Source: Alphaproteobacteria bacterium
GTDB taxonomy: Bacteria; Pseudomonadota; Alphaproteobacteria; Micavibrionales; Micavibrionaceae
DNA: 64,000 nt
Direction of reading: 5' to 3'
Assembly: GCA_003245575.1 (NCBI GenBank)
Contig: QKCR01000160.1
Location: forward strand, 1 to 64,000
The position numbers were made by a program, and so were the translations under genes. Each line of letters opens with the position of its first letter. Positions within the stretch are counted from its first letter, which is position 1. This document shows, in pieces, positions 16,905-25,036 of this stretch. The notes beneath the pieces are model-generated. The model did no database searches, was not told the origin of the DNA, and saw only the letters and a program-made list of their open reading frames with translations.

Positions 16905-18341
16905 CTATCTGACCATCAAGGTTCTGACTTGTCCGCCCGACAGGATTTTTAAAACCCAGCCTTTTCCGGACGGGTGGTCGAGGGCTTTTTTTAGGTCTTC
17001 CATGGTTTTGATTTCTTTACCATTGATCTCGAGAATTACGTCTCCCACAGTGACCATGCGCTGTGCAATTGAATTGCGGAGAATGTCACCGATGACGATG
17101 CCTGTGTCCGGTGCAGTTTTTAGGCCTAGTTCCGATATGACGGCAGGTGAAAGATACAAAGCTGTTGCTCCTGATAGAGGGGTACTTCCTGAGAGCTTTG
17201 TCGCAGTGCGGGCTGGTGTTTCAGGCGGTGCAATCGAGGTGAATGAAATTGTGTGTTCTGTGCCTTTGTTCCAGACAGTGAGTTCTGCAGTTTTCCCGAG
17301 AGCAACCATTGCCATGCGGAAGCGCAGTTCTGCTGCGTCTTTGACAGGGTGGCCATTTATTTTTGAAACAATATCCCCGACTTTTAGCCCAGCCTCTTTT
17401 GCAGGGGATGATGCGTGTACTGCGTTGATTAAGGCTCCTGTAGGGCGCGATAATCCAACGGATGTTGCAATATCTGGCGTTACATCCTGAGCAGAAATAC
17501 CAAGCCAAGGGCGTTTGATTTTTCCGTCTTTTGTGACTTGTCCTCCGTCATAGGCAGCAAGAAGGGACGCTACCATTTCGGAAGGGATTGCAAATCCGAT
17601 CCCGAGGGAACCACCGTCTCGGGAATAGATAGCACTGTTAATGCCTATGATCCCGCCATCCATAGACACGAGCGGGCCACCTGAATTTCCGGGGTTAATG
17701 GCGGCATCCGTTTGGATGAAAAAGTTCAAATCAGAAATTGATAGCGATGATCTCGATAGGGCGGAGATAATGCCTGATGTGACTGTTTGCCCAACCCCAA
17801 ACGGATTGCCGATAGCAATAACCAAATCACCGACTTCTTGTGTCTCTGAAGGTTGGAGAGTTGCCGCGGGGAGCGGTTCTCCATCCGTTCTAACTTGCAG
17901 TAAAGATAGATCAGAGGCTTCATCCTTGACTTTTATTTCAGCAGGGAACTCGCGTCCATCGCTGAGTGCAACGGTGATTTCTGTTGCGTCTTCAATTACG
18001 TGGGCGTTTGTAATCACGAGGCCGTTCTTATCTAATATGACTCCTGAACCAAGCGAGCTTTCAAGGCGTTGTTGTGGGACAGAAAAACCACCACCGAAAA
18101 ATTGAGAGAAGAATGGGTCACCCATCAATGGTGATACACGGCTGGTTACCAGACGTTTGGTGTAGATGTTTACGACCGAGGGTGAGATGGTTTTGACGAT
18201 CGGCGAAAAAGAGAGTTTGATCTGTGTTTCGCTGTTTGGCAGTTGGGATGAAGTTTGGGCACTTGCCTGTAATGACAATATCGGGAGCAAGCCGGTTATA
18301 AGGCTAGTGATCAGGCATGTAGACAGGAATTTTCCAAACAT
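16905..18341 (-). CDS. Do/HtrA-family periplasmic serine protease
   Basis: Periplasmic chaperone-protease. After a signal peptide (hydrophobic stretch ending ...LQASAQ) comes a trypsin-like domain with the full triad: His in VITNAHVIED, Asp in ASDLSLLQV, Ser in INPGNSGGPL; then two PDZ domains. The start is the ATG at 18341 with a GGAAGAG ribosome site; the frame is open further upstream but that part lacks family features. At 478 aa it is of DegP length. A second HtrA lies at 51295. Confidence 0.92.
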   Translation of the reverse strand: MFGKFLSTCLITSLITGLLPILSLQASAQTSSQLPNSETQIKLSFSPIVKTISPSVVNIYTKRLVTSRVSPLMGDPFFSQFFGGGFSVPQQRLESSLGSGVILDKNGLVITNAHVIEDATEITVALSDGREFPAEIKVKDEASDLSLLQVRTDGEPLPAATLQPSETQEVGDLVIAIGNPFGVGQTVTSGIISALSRSSLSISDLNFFIQTDAAINPGNSGGPLVSMDGGIIGINSAIYSRDGGSLGIGFAIPSEMVASLLAAYDGGQVTKDGKIKRPWLGISAQDVTPDIATSVGLSRPTGALINAVHASSPAKEAGLKVGDIVSKINGHPVKDAAELRFRMAMVALGKTAELTVWNKGTEHTISFTSIAPPETPARTATKLSGSTPLSGATALYLSPAVISELGLKTAPDTGIVIGDILRNSIAQRMVTVGDVILEINGKEIKTMEDLKKALDHPSGKGWVLKILSGGQVRTLMVR

Positions 18342-18408
18342 TCGCACTCTTCCTTTTGTTCTGATTCCTAATAGGTAATCAAAATTGTGGATTTGTCCAG
18401 AGGGCGAT

Positions 18409-18960
18409 TTATCCCGGGAAAATAACCTGACGTAGCCCGTCGTCAATTAAGAGGCTCAGAATGGAAATCGCAGCACCCAGCATCCAGTTTATGCGCAAAA
18501 GGTGGGTAATCATAAAGGCTTGATAGGTTACTGCAAAAAACATCATGAAAATGAAGAGATTAAACATCTCTTGATAAGAGTAGTATCCCCAATAGACCAG
18601 CAGGAAAAAGGGTATGTTGGTTACGAAAGAGGTGAGCGTAATCCAGTTTGTTGCAGATATGAATTGATACAGGTGATCTTTGCGGTCAAGAGCCGCCATA
18701 CAAGCGTAGCAAGCGCCGTAATAAAAAATCATGGACAGAGCAAGGAGCAGGGCTGTTATTGATAGGATATAGATATAGCTTAGATCTGCGTAGTCAGGAT
18801 TAATGCGCGATATTTCCGATATAGGAAACAAAAAGAGAAATGGGACCATGAAGGATGAGATCGCTGCTTCTTTGGTGTTTTCGAAGCGTTTCACACCTGT
18901 TTTCATGAATAATGGAATCTCGAGGCATCCCAGAAGGGCTTTTTTGATTGTGTGGGACAC
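18409..18960 (-). CDS. Polytopic membrane protein, YIP1-like
   Basis: A 183-residue protein with about five hydrophobic helices. The pattern (short cytosolic N-terminus with FMKTGVKRFENTKEAAISSF, then closely spaced helices) resembles bacterial YIP1-family proteins, though the match is by eye and weak. It precedes degP by 68 bases in the same direction. No functional prediction. Confidence 0.5.
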   Translation of the reverse strand: MSHTIKKALLGCLEIPLFMKTGVKRFENTKEAAISSFMVPFLFLFPISEISRINPDYADLSYIYILSITALLLALSMIFYYGACYACMAALDRKDHLYQFISATNWITLTSFVTNIPFFLLVYWGYYSYQEMFNLFIFMMFFAVTYQAFMITHLLRINWMLGAAISILSLLIDDGLRQVIFPG

Positions 18961-18984
18961 GCGTGACGCTCCTTTGTCGCTTTG

Positions 18985-19635
18985 CTATTGACTAACCCAG
19001 ATAATTCGAGCCATCCAGATAATGTGATCCGTCGATAAAACGATATTTTCGTGGTCAGGATTTAAGGACCTGACTTCAATTTTTCCCGCAGTCTGGCGTA
19101 ATAATTCTTTGGCCATGACTTCACCCTTATTGGTTTTTATCACAATACGGTCGCCGCGACGGACTGTGCTGTCAGGAGATAAAACAAGTCTGTCTCCATG
19201 TCTGAAGAGCGGCAACATTGAATCCCCACTGACTTCAAGTGCGTAAATTTTCTGGTCGTGATGCGGCTTGGGTGATGCCGTCGGAAAATGTATGTAATCC
19301 CAGCCTTCACCAGTCGGGAATCCCGCTTCGTCGAAATATCCGTCCTTGCCGGCTTGGGCGTATCCTATAACAGGAATCCTTGGGCGCCGATCGGTTGCCG
19401 TTGACTCGTTTACCAGAAGCTCCATGAATTCCGAGATGTCTGCGCCTGTGGCTTCAAGTACGCGGGCGAGGCTTTCAGTTGAAGGCCATCTTGGCTTACC
19501 GTCAGGGCCTGTTCTTTTGCTGCGATTGAATGACGTCGGATCCAGTCCGGCTTTTTTTGCAAGACCTGATGTCGAGTATCCGCAGGTGCGGGCAAGTCGA
19601 TCGATGGCGTTCCAGATTGTTTCGTGTGTTAACAT
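18985..19635 (-). CDS. S24-type (LexA/CI-like) transcriptional repressor
   Basis: A 216-residue regulator with an N-terminal helix-turn-helix (WNAIDRLARTCGYSTSGLAKKAGLD then STESLARVLEATGADISEF) and a C-terminal S24 autoprotease domain. The catalytic serine is in VSGDSMLP and the lysine in GEVMAKELL; the cleavage site region is VIGYAQAGK. Such proteins are inactivated by RecA-stimulated self-cleavage or act as phage/SOS repressors. It is divergent from the podovirus-like element with a 108-base promoter region between, making it the prime candidate regulator of that element. It could equally be a chromosomal regulator that predates the element. Confidence 0.85.
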   Translation of the reverse strand: MLTHETIWNAIDRLARTCGYSTSGLAKKAGLDPTSFNRSKRTGPDGKPRWPSTESLARVLEATGADISEFMELLVNESTATDRRPRIPVIGYAQAGKDGYFDEAGFPTGEGWDYIHFPTASPKPHHDQKIYALEVSGDSMLPLFRHGDRLVLSPDSTVRRGDRIVIKTNKGEVMAKELLRQTAGKIEVRSLNPDHENIVLSTDHIIWMARIIWVSQ

Positions 19636-19662
19636 GATACCAGTATCTCATAAGTCTTAAAT

Positions 19663-19676
19663 CCTAGGTATAGGAA
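19663..19676. promoter_or_regulatory. Small palindrome between repressor and element
   Basis: TCCTAGGTATAGGA at 19663-19676 is an inverted repeat of five-base arms (TCCTA/TAGGA) separated by four bases, lying in the divergent promoter region of the S24 repressor. A -35-like TTGACA at 19695-19700 faces the element. It could be the operator of the S24 repressor; no second copy was noticed. Confidence 0.35.
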
Positions 19677-19726
19677 AATAATCATAAAATTTTCTTGACA
19701 AGACATGAAAACTCCGTCACAGATAA

Positions 19727-19741
19727 GAACATAAAGGGAAC
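19727..19741 (+). promoter_or_regulatory. LexA-type SOS box (GAAC-N7-GAAC)
   Basis: GAAC (19727-19730), seven bases, GAAC (19738-19741): the direct-repeat form of the alphaproteobacterial SOS box (GTTC-N7-GTTC read on the other strand). It lies just upstream of the first gene of the podovirus-like element and downstream of a TTGACA at 19695, where a bound repressor would block transcription. About two such matches are expected by chance on both strands of 64 kb, but few in a given 108-base promoter region. Confidence 0.6.
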
Positions 19742-19800
19742 AAATGTATCCGCGCCCTAGATCATCTGGTGTGGAGCATTTCTTTTGGGGTAGGAAATTC

Positions 19801-20202
19801 ATGACACGATACAAAGAAACTCACGGGGAATATACCCGCGGAGAAGCCGTTCCATTCGAGACAGCTGAGGCCGCCTGGTTCTGGTTTGTGCAGGCTCAGA
19901 CGGCGCGCAATGAAGGCGCACAGATTGTGGCGGGTGCCGGAAATTGTGTGCGTCCGTGCGAGCCTGTCGATATTTACCGCGAGTTGGATCGTCTTTACCG
20001 CGGGCGTCGATTGGTTATAGATCATATAAAGGTCTTGCGTCATTACGGGATGCGGTTGCTCTCTCCTGATCCAAGACATCCGAAGGAGGCGCGCGCATAT
20101 ACAATCTGGATCGAAGCTTTGGATAGGTTGGGCGATGCACTAAAATCCAAAGGAATCGTTGCTGAAGTCTCTTATTGGGATGGGGCTGCTCATGGAGGGT
20201 GA
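19801..20202 (+). CDS. Conserved-looking protein of unknown function, first gene of element
   Basis: A 133-residue soluble protein I cannot name. It is rich in charged and aromatic residues, with an AWFWFVQAQ segment, two close cysteines (NCVRPCEP) and the helical stretch YRELDRLYRGRRLVIDHIKVL. The ATG at 19801 follows GGTAGGA; an in-frame ATG at 19744 is possible but sits directly on the SOS box and its extra 19 residues look non-coding. It overlaps the next gene by 11 bases. Possible roles include regulation of the late genes; this is speculation. Confidence 0.65.
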   Translation: MTRYKETHGEYTRGEAVPFETAEAAWFWFVQAQTARNEGAQIVAGAGNCVRPCEPVDIYRELDRLYRGRRLVIDHIKVLRHYGMRLLSPDPRHPKEARAYTIWIEALDRLGDALKSKGIVAEVSYWDGAAHGG

Positions 20203-20560
20203 TTGCGCATTGGTGGTCTTTAGCGGACAGACGGATGTGTGGTGGCTCAAATTTTTAAGACGTGAGTTCAGACATTGTTTTGTTTTTGTCAGAATGGGGG
20301 AACGTTGGGTTGCGATTGATCCAATGTTGCATCATTGGGACGTATCCTTACCCGACATAGAGACATCATTTGATTTGAAGGCTTGGCTGGAAGATCAGGG
20401 ATATAGAGTGATTGAGACAAAAATTCTTATTCCTGAGAGGCGGTATTTTCCGCCTCTTTTTTTGTCCTGTGTCGAGGTGGTGAAGCGGATTATAGGGCTT
20501 CAGAAGCCATATATCCTAACGCCTTACCAGCTTTATCGTTATTTGAAGTTTCAACATTAA
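20192..20560 (+). CDS. Possible permuted NlpC/P60-like cysteine peptidase
   Basis: A 122-residue protein with a histidine in a strand-like context early (FRHCFVFVRMGERWVAIDP) and a cysteine later (FLSCVEVVKRIIG) followed by LTPYQLYRYL. The His-before-Cys order and the helix following the Cys resemble circularly permuted papain-like peptidases (YebB/YiiX class). I infer this from pattern only. In a phage element such an enzyme could act on peptidoglycan. The start could also be the ATG at 20180. Confidence 0.5.
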   Translation: MEGDCALVVFSGQTDVWWLKFLRREFRHCFVFVRMGERWVAIDPMLHHWDVSLPDIETSFDLKAWLEDQGYRVIETKILIPERRYFPPLFLSCVEVVKRIIGLQKPYILTPYQLYRYLKFQH

Positions 20561-20571
20561 AGGAGATTTGA

Positions 20572-20835
20572 ATGGGAGCATTTTCTTCCAAGCCCAAGGC
20601 GCCAAAATCATCGCCGACGGTTGTTTATTATGTGCCTAAAACTACAAGCGAAACATCTACTACGACAGATACATCATCCAGTGTTGAGGCTGATCCGGCA
20701 GAAGTTGCCGCAACGCGGGTCGAGAATGTTTTACGCCGTAAGCGCAGCATTGTCGGAAATGTTTTGACATCTTTGCGCGGCGTTCTTGAAAACGGGTCGG
20801 GTAATGTCGCTCGTAAAACACTTTTGGGGGAATAG
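20572..20835 (+). CDS. Small phage head-region protein upstream of portal
   Basis: An 87-residue protein with a disordered Ser/Thr/Pro-rich N-terminal half and a basic C-terminal helix ending ARKTLLGE. Small proteins with a basic stretch and a TLLG-type tail just before the portal occur in many T7-like phages of proteobacteria. Ribosome site AAAGGAG. It ends directly against the portal start (no gap). Function unknown. Confidence 0.7.
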   Translation: MGAFSSKPKAPKSSPTVVYYVPKTTSETSTTTDTSSSVEADPAEVAATRVENVLRRKRSIVGNVLTSLRGVLENGSGNVARKTLLGE

Positions 20836-22176
20836 ATGGTGGAGGATACACAAACGGGCGTTGAACAAATTCATGAAGGAATGATTGGGGCGGTTGCTGC
20901 ACGGTTTGATCGAGCAAAGACGATTCGGTCAAACTGGAGTAGTTTATGGCAAGATTGTTATGATTATGCTTTGCCGAACAGAAGTCAGAGTTCTTTAAGT
21001 CGTGGACGCGCAGATCATCTTTATGATGCAACGGCGCTTGATGCGGTCGATGAACTTGCCTCGATGCTTTTGGGTTATTTAACGCCGCCTATGACCCCGT
21101 GGTTTGCAATTAAGGCCGGTACGGATGTCACGGATGAGGATGCGCAGAAGCTAGCGCCACTTCTTGATCAGGCTACGCGTGTTCTACAGGCGCATTTTGA
21201 CCAGTCGAATTTTCTAGTCGAAATACATCAGTGCTTTCTAGATTTGGTTGTCTCTGGCACGGCGTCTCTTGCTTTTGAAGAAAGTGAGCCGGGAGACTTA
21301 TCCGCGTTCCGGTTTGCGGCTCTTCCGATGTCGGAGATCAGTTTTCTTGAGGGACGAAACGGTTATCTTGATGTTGTGTTTCGTGAATTGTCTTTGAGTT
21401 CTGTGCGTATTCGAGAACGCTATGGATATATAGAGACAGATATATCGACAGATCAGGCGTTTGAGGTGATAGAGTGCATCTTGCCGATGCAGGATGGAGC
21501 CGGATATTTTTTCATTGCTTACTTAAAGGATAGTTTGGATGTCATATCTGTTCAGAAGGTTTCTGAGTCTCCATACATAAATTTCAGATGGATGAAATCT
21601 CCGGGCGAGGTTTATGGGCGTTCTCCTGTGATGAAGGCTCTTCCTGATATTAAGACGGCCAATAAAGTTGTTGAGTTAATCTTAAAGAATGCGTCGATTG
21701 CGGTCACAGGAATTTGGCAGGCGGATGATGACGGGGTGATAAATCCTGCGACTATTCAATTGGTTCCCGGGGCAATTATTCCAAAGGCTGTTGGGTCTAA
21801 GGGGCTAACGCCTCTAGAGATGCCATCGCGTTTTGATGTGTCCCAATTGGTTCTGGAAGATTTGCGTGCACGCATCCGTCATGCGTTGTTGGTTGACCGT
21901 CTGCCTGCTGTGGGGGGAGGAAAGATGACCGCAACCGAGATCACTGAGCGGACTGGTCAGATTGCCTTGTTGCTTGGCGCGACGTTTGGTCGATTACAGG
22001 TCGAATTATTGAACCCGTTGTTACAGCGCGCGTATCAGATATTGCGGGATCGCGGATCAGTTCCCGATTTGCCGTTAGACGGGCGTACATTGGCAATTGA
22101 ATATCGCTCACCATTGGCGCGTGCGCAATCCATATCCAGACACTTATCGGATGGCTCGGCATGGCACAATCTTTAG
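20836..22176 (+). CDS. Portal (head-tail connector) protein, C-terminus frameshifted
   Basis: T7 gp8-type portal, the dodecameric ring through which DNA enters the capsid. Family features: RAKTIRSNWSSLWQDCYDYA, YDATALDAVDELASMLLGYL, LTPPMTPWFAIKAG and the late TATEITERTGQIALLLG with LAIEYRSPLARAQ. The frame ends at residue 446, whereas relatives are ~500-550 aa. The missing end (GNAVLDYFARTLGVPA) is encoded in the -1 frame from about 22125 to 22316, so a single-base deletion (or a non-obvious frameshift) has split the gene. I saw no slippery heptamer. Confidence 0.85.
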   Translation: MVEDTQTGVEQIHEGMIGAVAARFDRAKTIRSNWSSLWQDCYDYALPNRSQSSLSRGRADHLYDATALDAVDELASMLLGYLTPPMTPWFAIKAGTDVTDEDAQKLAPLLDQATRVLQAHFDQSNFLVEIHQCFLDLVVSGTASLAFEESEPGDLSAFRFAALPMSEISFLEGRNGYLDVVFRELSLSSVRIRERYGYIETDISTDQAFEVIECILPMQDGAGYFFIAYLKDSLDVISVQKVSESPYINFRWMKSPGEVYGRSPVMKALPDIKTANKVVELILKNASIAVTGIWQADDDGVINPATIQLVPGAIIPKAVGSKGLTPLEMPSRFDVSQLVLEDLRARIRHALLVDRLPAVGGGKMTATEITERTGQIALLLGATFGRLQVELLNPLLQRAYQILRDRGSVPDLPLDGRTLAIEYRSPLARAQSISRHLSDGSAWHNL

Positions 22177-22316
22177 GGAAAGATGCATCTGCTCGCGTGA
22201 ACGGGAATGCGGTTCTTGACTATTTTGCACGGACTTTGGGAGTTCCTGCCGTGTTCTTAAATCAATCATTACCACTTAATCAGATATCTCAAGAAGGAGA
22301 GACAAAACATGACTGA
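22161..22316 (+). pseudogene. Detached C-terminal fragment of portal gene
   Basis: In the -1 frame relative to the portal, ATG at 22161 opens 51 codons (MAQSLGKDASARVNGNAVLD, then YFARTLGVPAVFLNQ) that look like the C-terminal end of T7-type portals. The same frame is open back to about 22122, so a -1 shift there would give a ~495-residue portal. The ATG lies 13 bases before the portal's stop codon, so re-initiation could make it as a separate peptide. Its stop overlaps the scaffold start. Confidence 0.65.
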
Positions 22317-23043
22317 GACATATTTGGATGCAAAAATTGAAGATCAAACTGCTCTTGTAGAAGGTCTGCCGGAAGGTGTTCCTGTCAAATTCTGGGATGC
22401 CGAGAAAAAAGAGATCAAGGTTGATGCTTTGATGAAATCGTATAAGGAGTTGGAGAAAAAACTTTCCCGTATGATGCCTATTCCTGAAAGCGATGCGGAT
22501 AGGGTGCGTCTTCATAAGATGTTGGGTTGTCCTGATACGCCTGAGGGATATGAAGTGACGCTGAGCAATGAGTTTTTGGATGTTGATCCTGAGCTGAATG
22601 CGCGCCTCCATGGGAAAGGGTTTACGAGCGCGCAGGTGCAGGAAGTTTATGATCTGGCTGGTGAGAGATTGGTGCCGTTAATTTTGGAAATGGCAGCTGA
22701 GTTTCAAGCAGAGCGCGAGATTGAGCGTTTGGTCGAGGCTTTTGGCGGTGTGACCAAGTGGCAGGAAATTTCCCGTCAGTTACAAGAATATGGGCGCAAG
22801 GTTTTGCCTGCTCCTGCTTTAGAAGGAATGGCGTGCTCTTATGACGGGGTGATGGCGCTTTACCGCATGATGCAAAAGGACGGCAAGATCCCATCGGCTC
22901 GTGCAGATGGAGAAGTGGGGGATGTGTCAGATGAGAAGTCATTGCGCAAGATGATGCAAGATCCACGTTACTGGCGTGATCGTAATCCGGCCTTTATTGC
23001 GAAGGTCAGTGCCGGATTTGAAAAGCTTTACAGTGGGCGATAA
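22309..23043 (+). CDS. Capsid assembly scaffolding protein
   Basis: T7 gp9-like scaffold (244 aa): acidic, helical, located between portal and capsid. The N-terminus has VPVKFWDAEKKEIKVDALMKS, a pattern typical of phage scaffolds of this class (FWD...G.iR.DAL.KSY.ELE), followed by a long helical middle and a charged C-terminus ending AGFEKLYSGR that would contact the coat. Ribosome site AAGGAGAG. It acts inside the procapsid and leaves upon maturation. Confidence 0.85.
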   Translation: MTETYLDAKIEDQTALVEGLPEGVPVKFWDAEKKEIKVDALMKSYKELEKKLSRMMPIPESDADRVRLHKMLGCPDTPEGYEVTLSNEFLDVDPELNARLHGKGFTSAQVQEVYDLAGERLVPLILEMAAEFQAEREIERLVEAFGGVTKWQEISRQLQEYGRKVLPAPALEGMACSYDGVMALYRMMQKDGKIPSARADGEVGDVSDEKSLRKMMQDPRYWRDRNPAFIAKVSAGFEKLYSGR

Positions 23044-23044
23044 A

Positions 23045-23443
23045 TTACGCTTGTGAGCCTGCGAATTCGCGCGCGTTAAAGTCGTCGATCACATTTTGGA
23101 ATGTTTTGCGAATGTCTTGTGTGAGCGGCTCGAATTGTAGGGAGTAGCTCTCGGACATTTTGCGGACAACAGTTGCCGTGTGCTTGATTTGAATCAGGCT
23201 TTCACGCAAATGGAATTTCATTTCGACTTCCATCTGGTCGCCAAGTGCGATCGGGCGTGGGTCGCCGAATACTTTGACGCCACCTGGACTCCAGTCAAGG
23301 ATCGGATGGGCTTTGCCGTTGATGAACCCGATACATTGGTCGCATGTACGACGCGGATGTGAGCGGCGAGACGAAAATCCATCGCCGCCATCGGAAGAAT
23401 ATGATTTTTTAAAACTGAGTGCTGACATAATGGTTTGCAGCAT
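23045..23443 (-). CDS. PilZ-domain (c-di-GMP-binding) protein inserted in capsid module
   Basis: A 132-residue single PilZ domain: the arginine motif RRSHPRRTCDQ, then DWSPGGVKVFG for the (D/N)xSxxG motif, and a beta-barrel rich in charged strands. PilZ proteins bind cyclic di-GMP and switch motility, adhesion or envelope functions. The start is the ATG at 23443, with GAGGT eight bases upstream; the open frame extends further but lacks similarity. It is antisense between scaffold and capsid, two bases from the scaffold stop, where no phage morphogenesis gene is expected: a moron-like insertion. Confidence 0.88.
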   Translation of the reverse strand: MLQTIMSALSFKKSYSSDGGDGFSSRRSHPRRTCDQCIGFINGKAHPILDWSPGGVKVFGDPRPIALGDQMEVEMKFHLRESLIQIKHTATVVRKMSESYSLQFEPLTQDIRKTFQNVIDDFNAREFAGSQA

Positions 23444-23748
23444 ACTTATGACCTCGTGTTCGTCCAGTGTAAATTTACATTCATAAACAAGTACCGAACA
23501 CCGAAATTTTTGCGTCACGTATTGGTTGCACTTTACGTAACGACCGACCGCTAATAATATAGGGTGTTTATTATAAATAATCAAGTTTTTCGTGAGGCCA
23601 GAATGTCGCAATTTTAGCCTGACGACGCGGATAACAGGCCGTTCGCTTTGCCCGCAATTTTCCTGCTTTTGGATGCGCCGTTTGTACGATAACCACCAAA
23701 AGTCCCCATTATTTAACATAATATTACAATTCTCAAAAGGAGAAGTCT
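23444..23748. promoter_or_regulatory. Divergent PilZ/capsid intergenic region
   Basis: 305 bases between the PilZ gene and the major capsid gene. A perfect 12-bp palindrome TGTAAATTTACA lies at 23468-23479, 25 bases upstream of the PilZ ATG, a plausible operator. The arms CGTCACGTA and TACGTAACG near 23512-23541 form a second imperfect inverted repeat. AAAAGGAG precedes the capsid ATG. I could not place promoters firmly. Confidence 0.4.
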
Positions 23749-24579
23749 ATGAGCACTGAACTTCCTCAGGCGTTCGTGAAGCAATTCGAGCGCGAAGTCC
23801 ACGAAGCCTACCAACGACAAGGGTCAAAACTGCGTGGTGCAGTCCGTGTCATTAATAACGTTAAAGGGTCGTCTGTTGTCTTCCAGAAAGTCGGAAAAGG
23901 CACTGCATCCACCAAATCTACTCACGGGATGGTGCCTGTGATGAATCTTTCCCATAGTTCTATCGAGTGTGCGCTCGAGGATTATTATGCCGGTGATTGG
24001 GTTGATAAGCTGGACGAACTTAAAATTAATCATGATGAGCGTCATGTTATTGCCAATGCCGGTGCCTATGCGCTGGGACGTAAAACAGATGATCTGATTA
24101 TTACTGCCCTGTCCGGTGGGAGCTCATTAAGCGTCTCCGATGACAATATCGGTTTGACTCGTGATAAAGTCCTTGAGGCCTTCGAGTTGCTTGGTGAAAA
24201 TGACATTCCCGATGATGGTGGTCGTTTTGCCGTCATCGGTTGGAAGCAATGGTCTGAGCTTTTGAAAATTCAGGAATTTGCATCTAGTGAATTTGTCGGC
24301 CCTGATGAGCTGCCGTACAAAGGAACTCAAGCCAAAAAATGGCTCGGGACAACCTGGATTCCGCATTCAGGATTGCCGATTGATGGGAATGATATTCGCT
24401 CCTGCTTCTGGTTCCACAGAACAGCAATCGGCCATGCATCCGGTTCTGATGTTCAGACTGATATTTCATGGCATGGAGATCGCGCTGCGCACTTCGTCAA
24501 TAATATGATGTCCCAAGGAGCCGCTTTGATTGATGAGAGCGGAGTGGTCACTATCAATTGTGATGAGACCCCTGACTAG
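23749..24579 (+). CDS. Major capsid protein
   Basis: Coat protein of the T7-like HK97-fold class (276 aa). Visible traits: QAFVKQFEREVHEAYQRQGS at the start, the NNVKGSSVVFQKVGKGTAS E-loop-like segment, YYAGDWVDKLDELKINHDER, and FVGPDELPYKG in the A-domain. Strong ribosome site AAAAGGAG and a downstream hairpin indicate high expression. No host-related oddities; the frame is intact. Confidence 0.88.
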   Translation: MSTELPQAFVKQFEREVHEAYQRQGSKLRGAVRVINNVKGSSVVFQKVGKGTASTKSTHGMVPVMNLSHSSIECALEDYYAGDWVDKLDELKINHDERHVIANAGAYALGRKTDDLIITALSGGSSLSVSDDNIGLTRDKVLEAFELLGENDIPDDGGRFAVIGWKQWSELLKIQEFASSEFVGPDELPYKGTQAKKWLGTTWIPHSGLPIDGNDIRSCFWFHRTAIGHASGSDVQTDISWHGDRAAHFVNNMMSQGAALIDESGVVTINCDETPD

Positions 24580-24604
24580 ACTAATTCTTTGATCTTTGGA
24601 CTGC

Positions 24605-24682
24605 AAAACCGATGATTCTGCGCTTCCGGTGCTCACGTACTTTTATGTACGCTGCGCTCCGGTTCTCGGATCATCGGCTTTT
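24605..24682. repeat. Long hairpin repeat after capsid gene
   Basis: Outer arms AAAACCGATGAT (24605-24616) and ATCATCGGCTTTT (24670-24682), inner core CGTAC-TTTTAT-GTACG. It is related in design to the hairpins at 11373-11458 and 34568-34647 and lies 26 bases after the capsid stop, where it may stabilise the capsid mRNA or reduce read-through. Confidence 0.6.
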
Positions 24683-24745
24683 CGTCTCAAATCTCTTCGA
24701 ATTTATATCCCTTTTTCATTTTTATATTTTTATAGGAGTTCCTAG

Positions 24746-24988
24746 ATGGCTTTCGAAAGCAAAGACCTGAGTGTGTTGGCCTATGCCAATAATTTTACGC
24801 TCTGGCATTACACCACCACTGATTCAAGCGTCACTGGGGCAGGATATTTCAATTCTGCTGCAACCATGTTGCGCGTCAATGATCTGATTATTGTCAATAT
24901 CGATACAGACGGCACACCATCCACGGTGTTTTATATTGTGACAGTGAACACAGGTTCTGTTGTCACTGTGGCAGCCTTTACTGCCTGA
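24746..24988 (+). CDS. Small head protein (putative decoration/fiber)
   Basis: An 80-residue all-beta-looking protein beginning MAFESKDLSVLAYANNFTLW and containing GYFNSAATMLRVNDLIIVN. Similar small proteins follow the capsid gene in phages of alphaproteobacteria and are thought to decorate the head; the assignment is from pattern memory and position. Ribosome site TAGGAG. It ends before the hairpin at 25037-25066. Confidence 0.6.
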   Translation: MAFESKDLSVLAYANNFTLWHYTTTDSSVTGAGYFNSAATMLRVNDLIIVNIDTDGTPSTVFYIVTVNTGSVVTVAAFTA

Positions 24989-25036
24989 TTTCCTGCCTTT
25001 GGTCAGGCCGCATGCCACCTGATCTGTATCGTCTCT

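Noticed and set aside
19756-19800. tRNA-like fragment (possible attachment site) before the element
   Set aside because: TCTGGT, GAGCAT and TTTGGGG recall a proline tRNA, but the arms do not pair and no T-loop follows; no matching copy was noticed at the right end.
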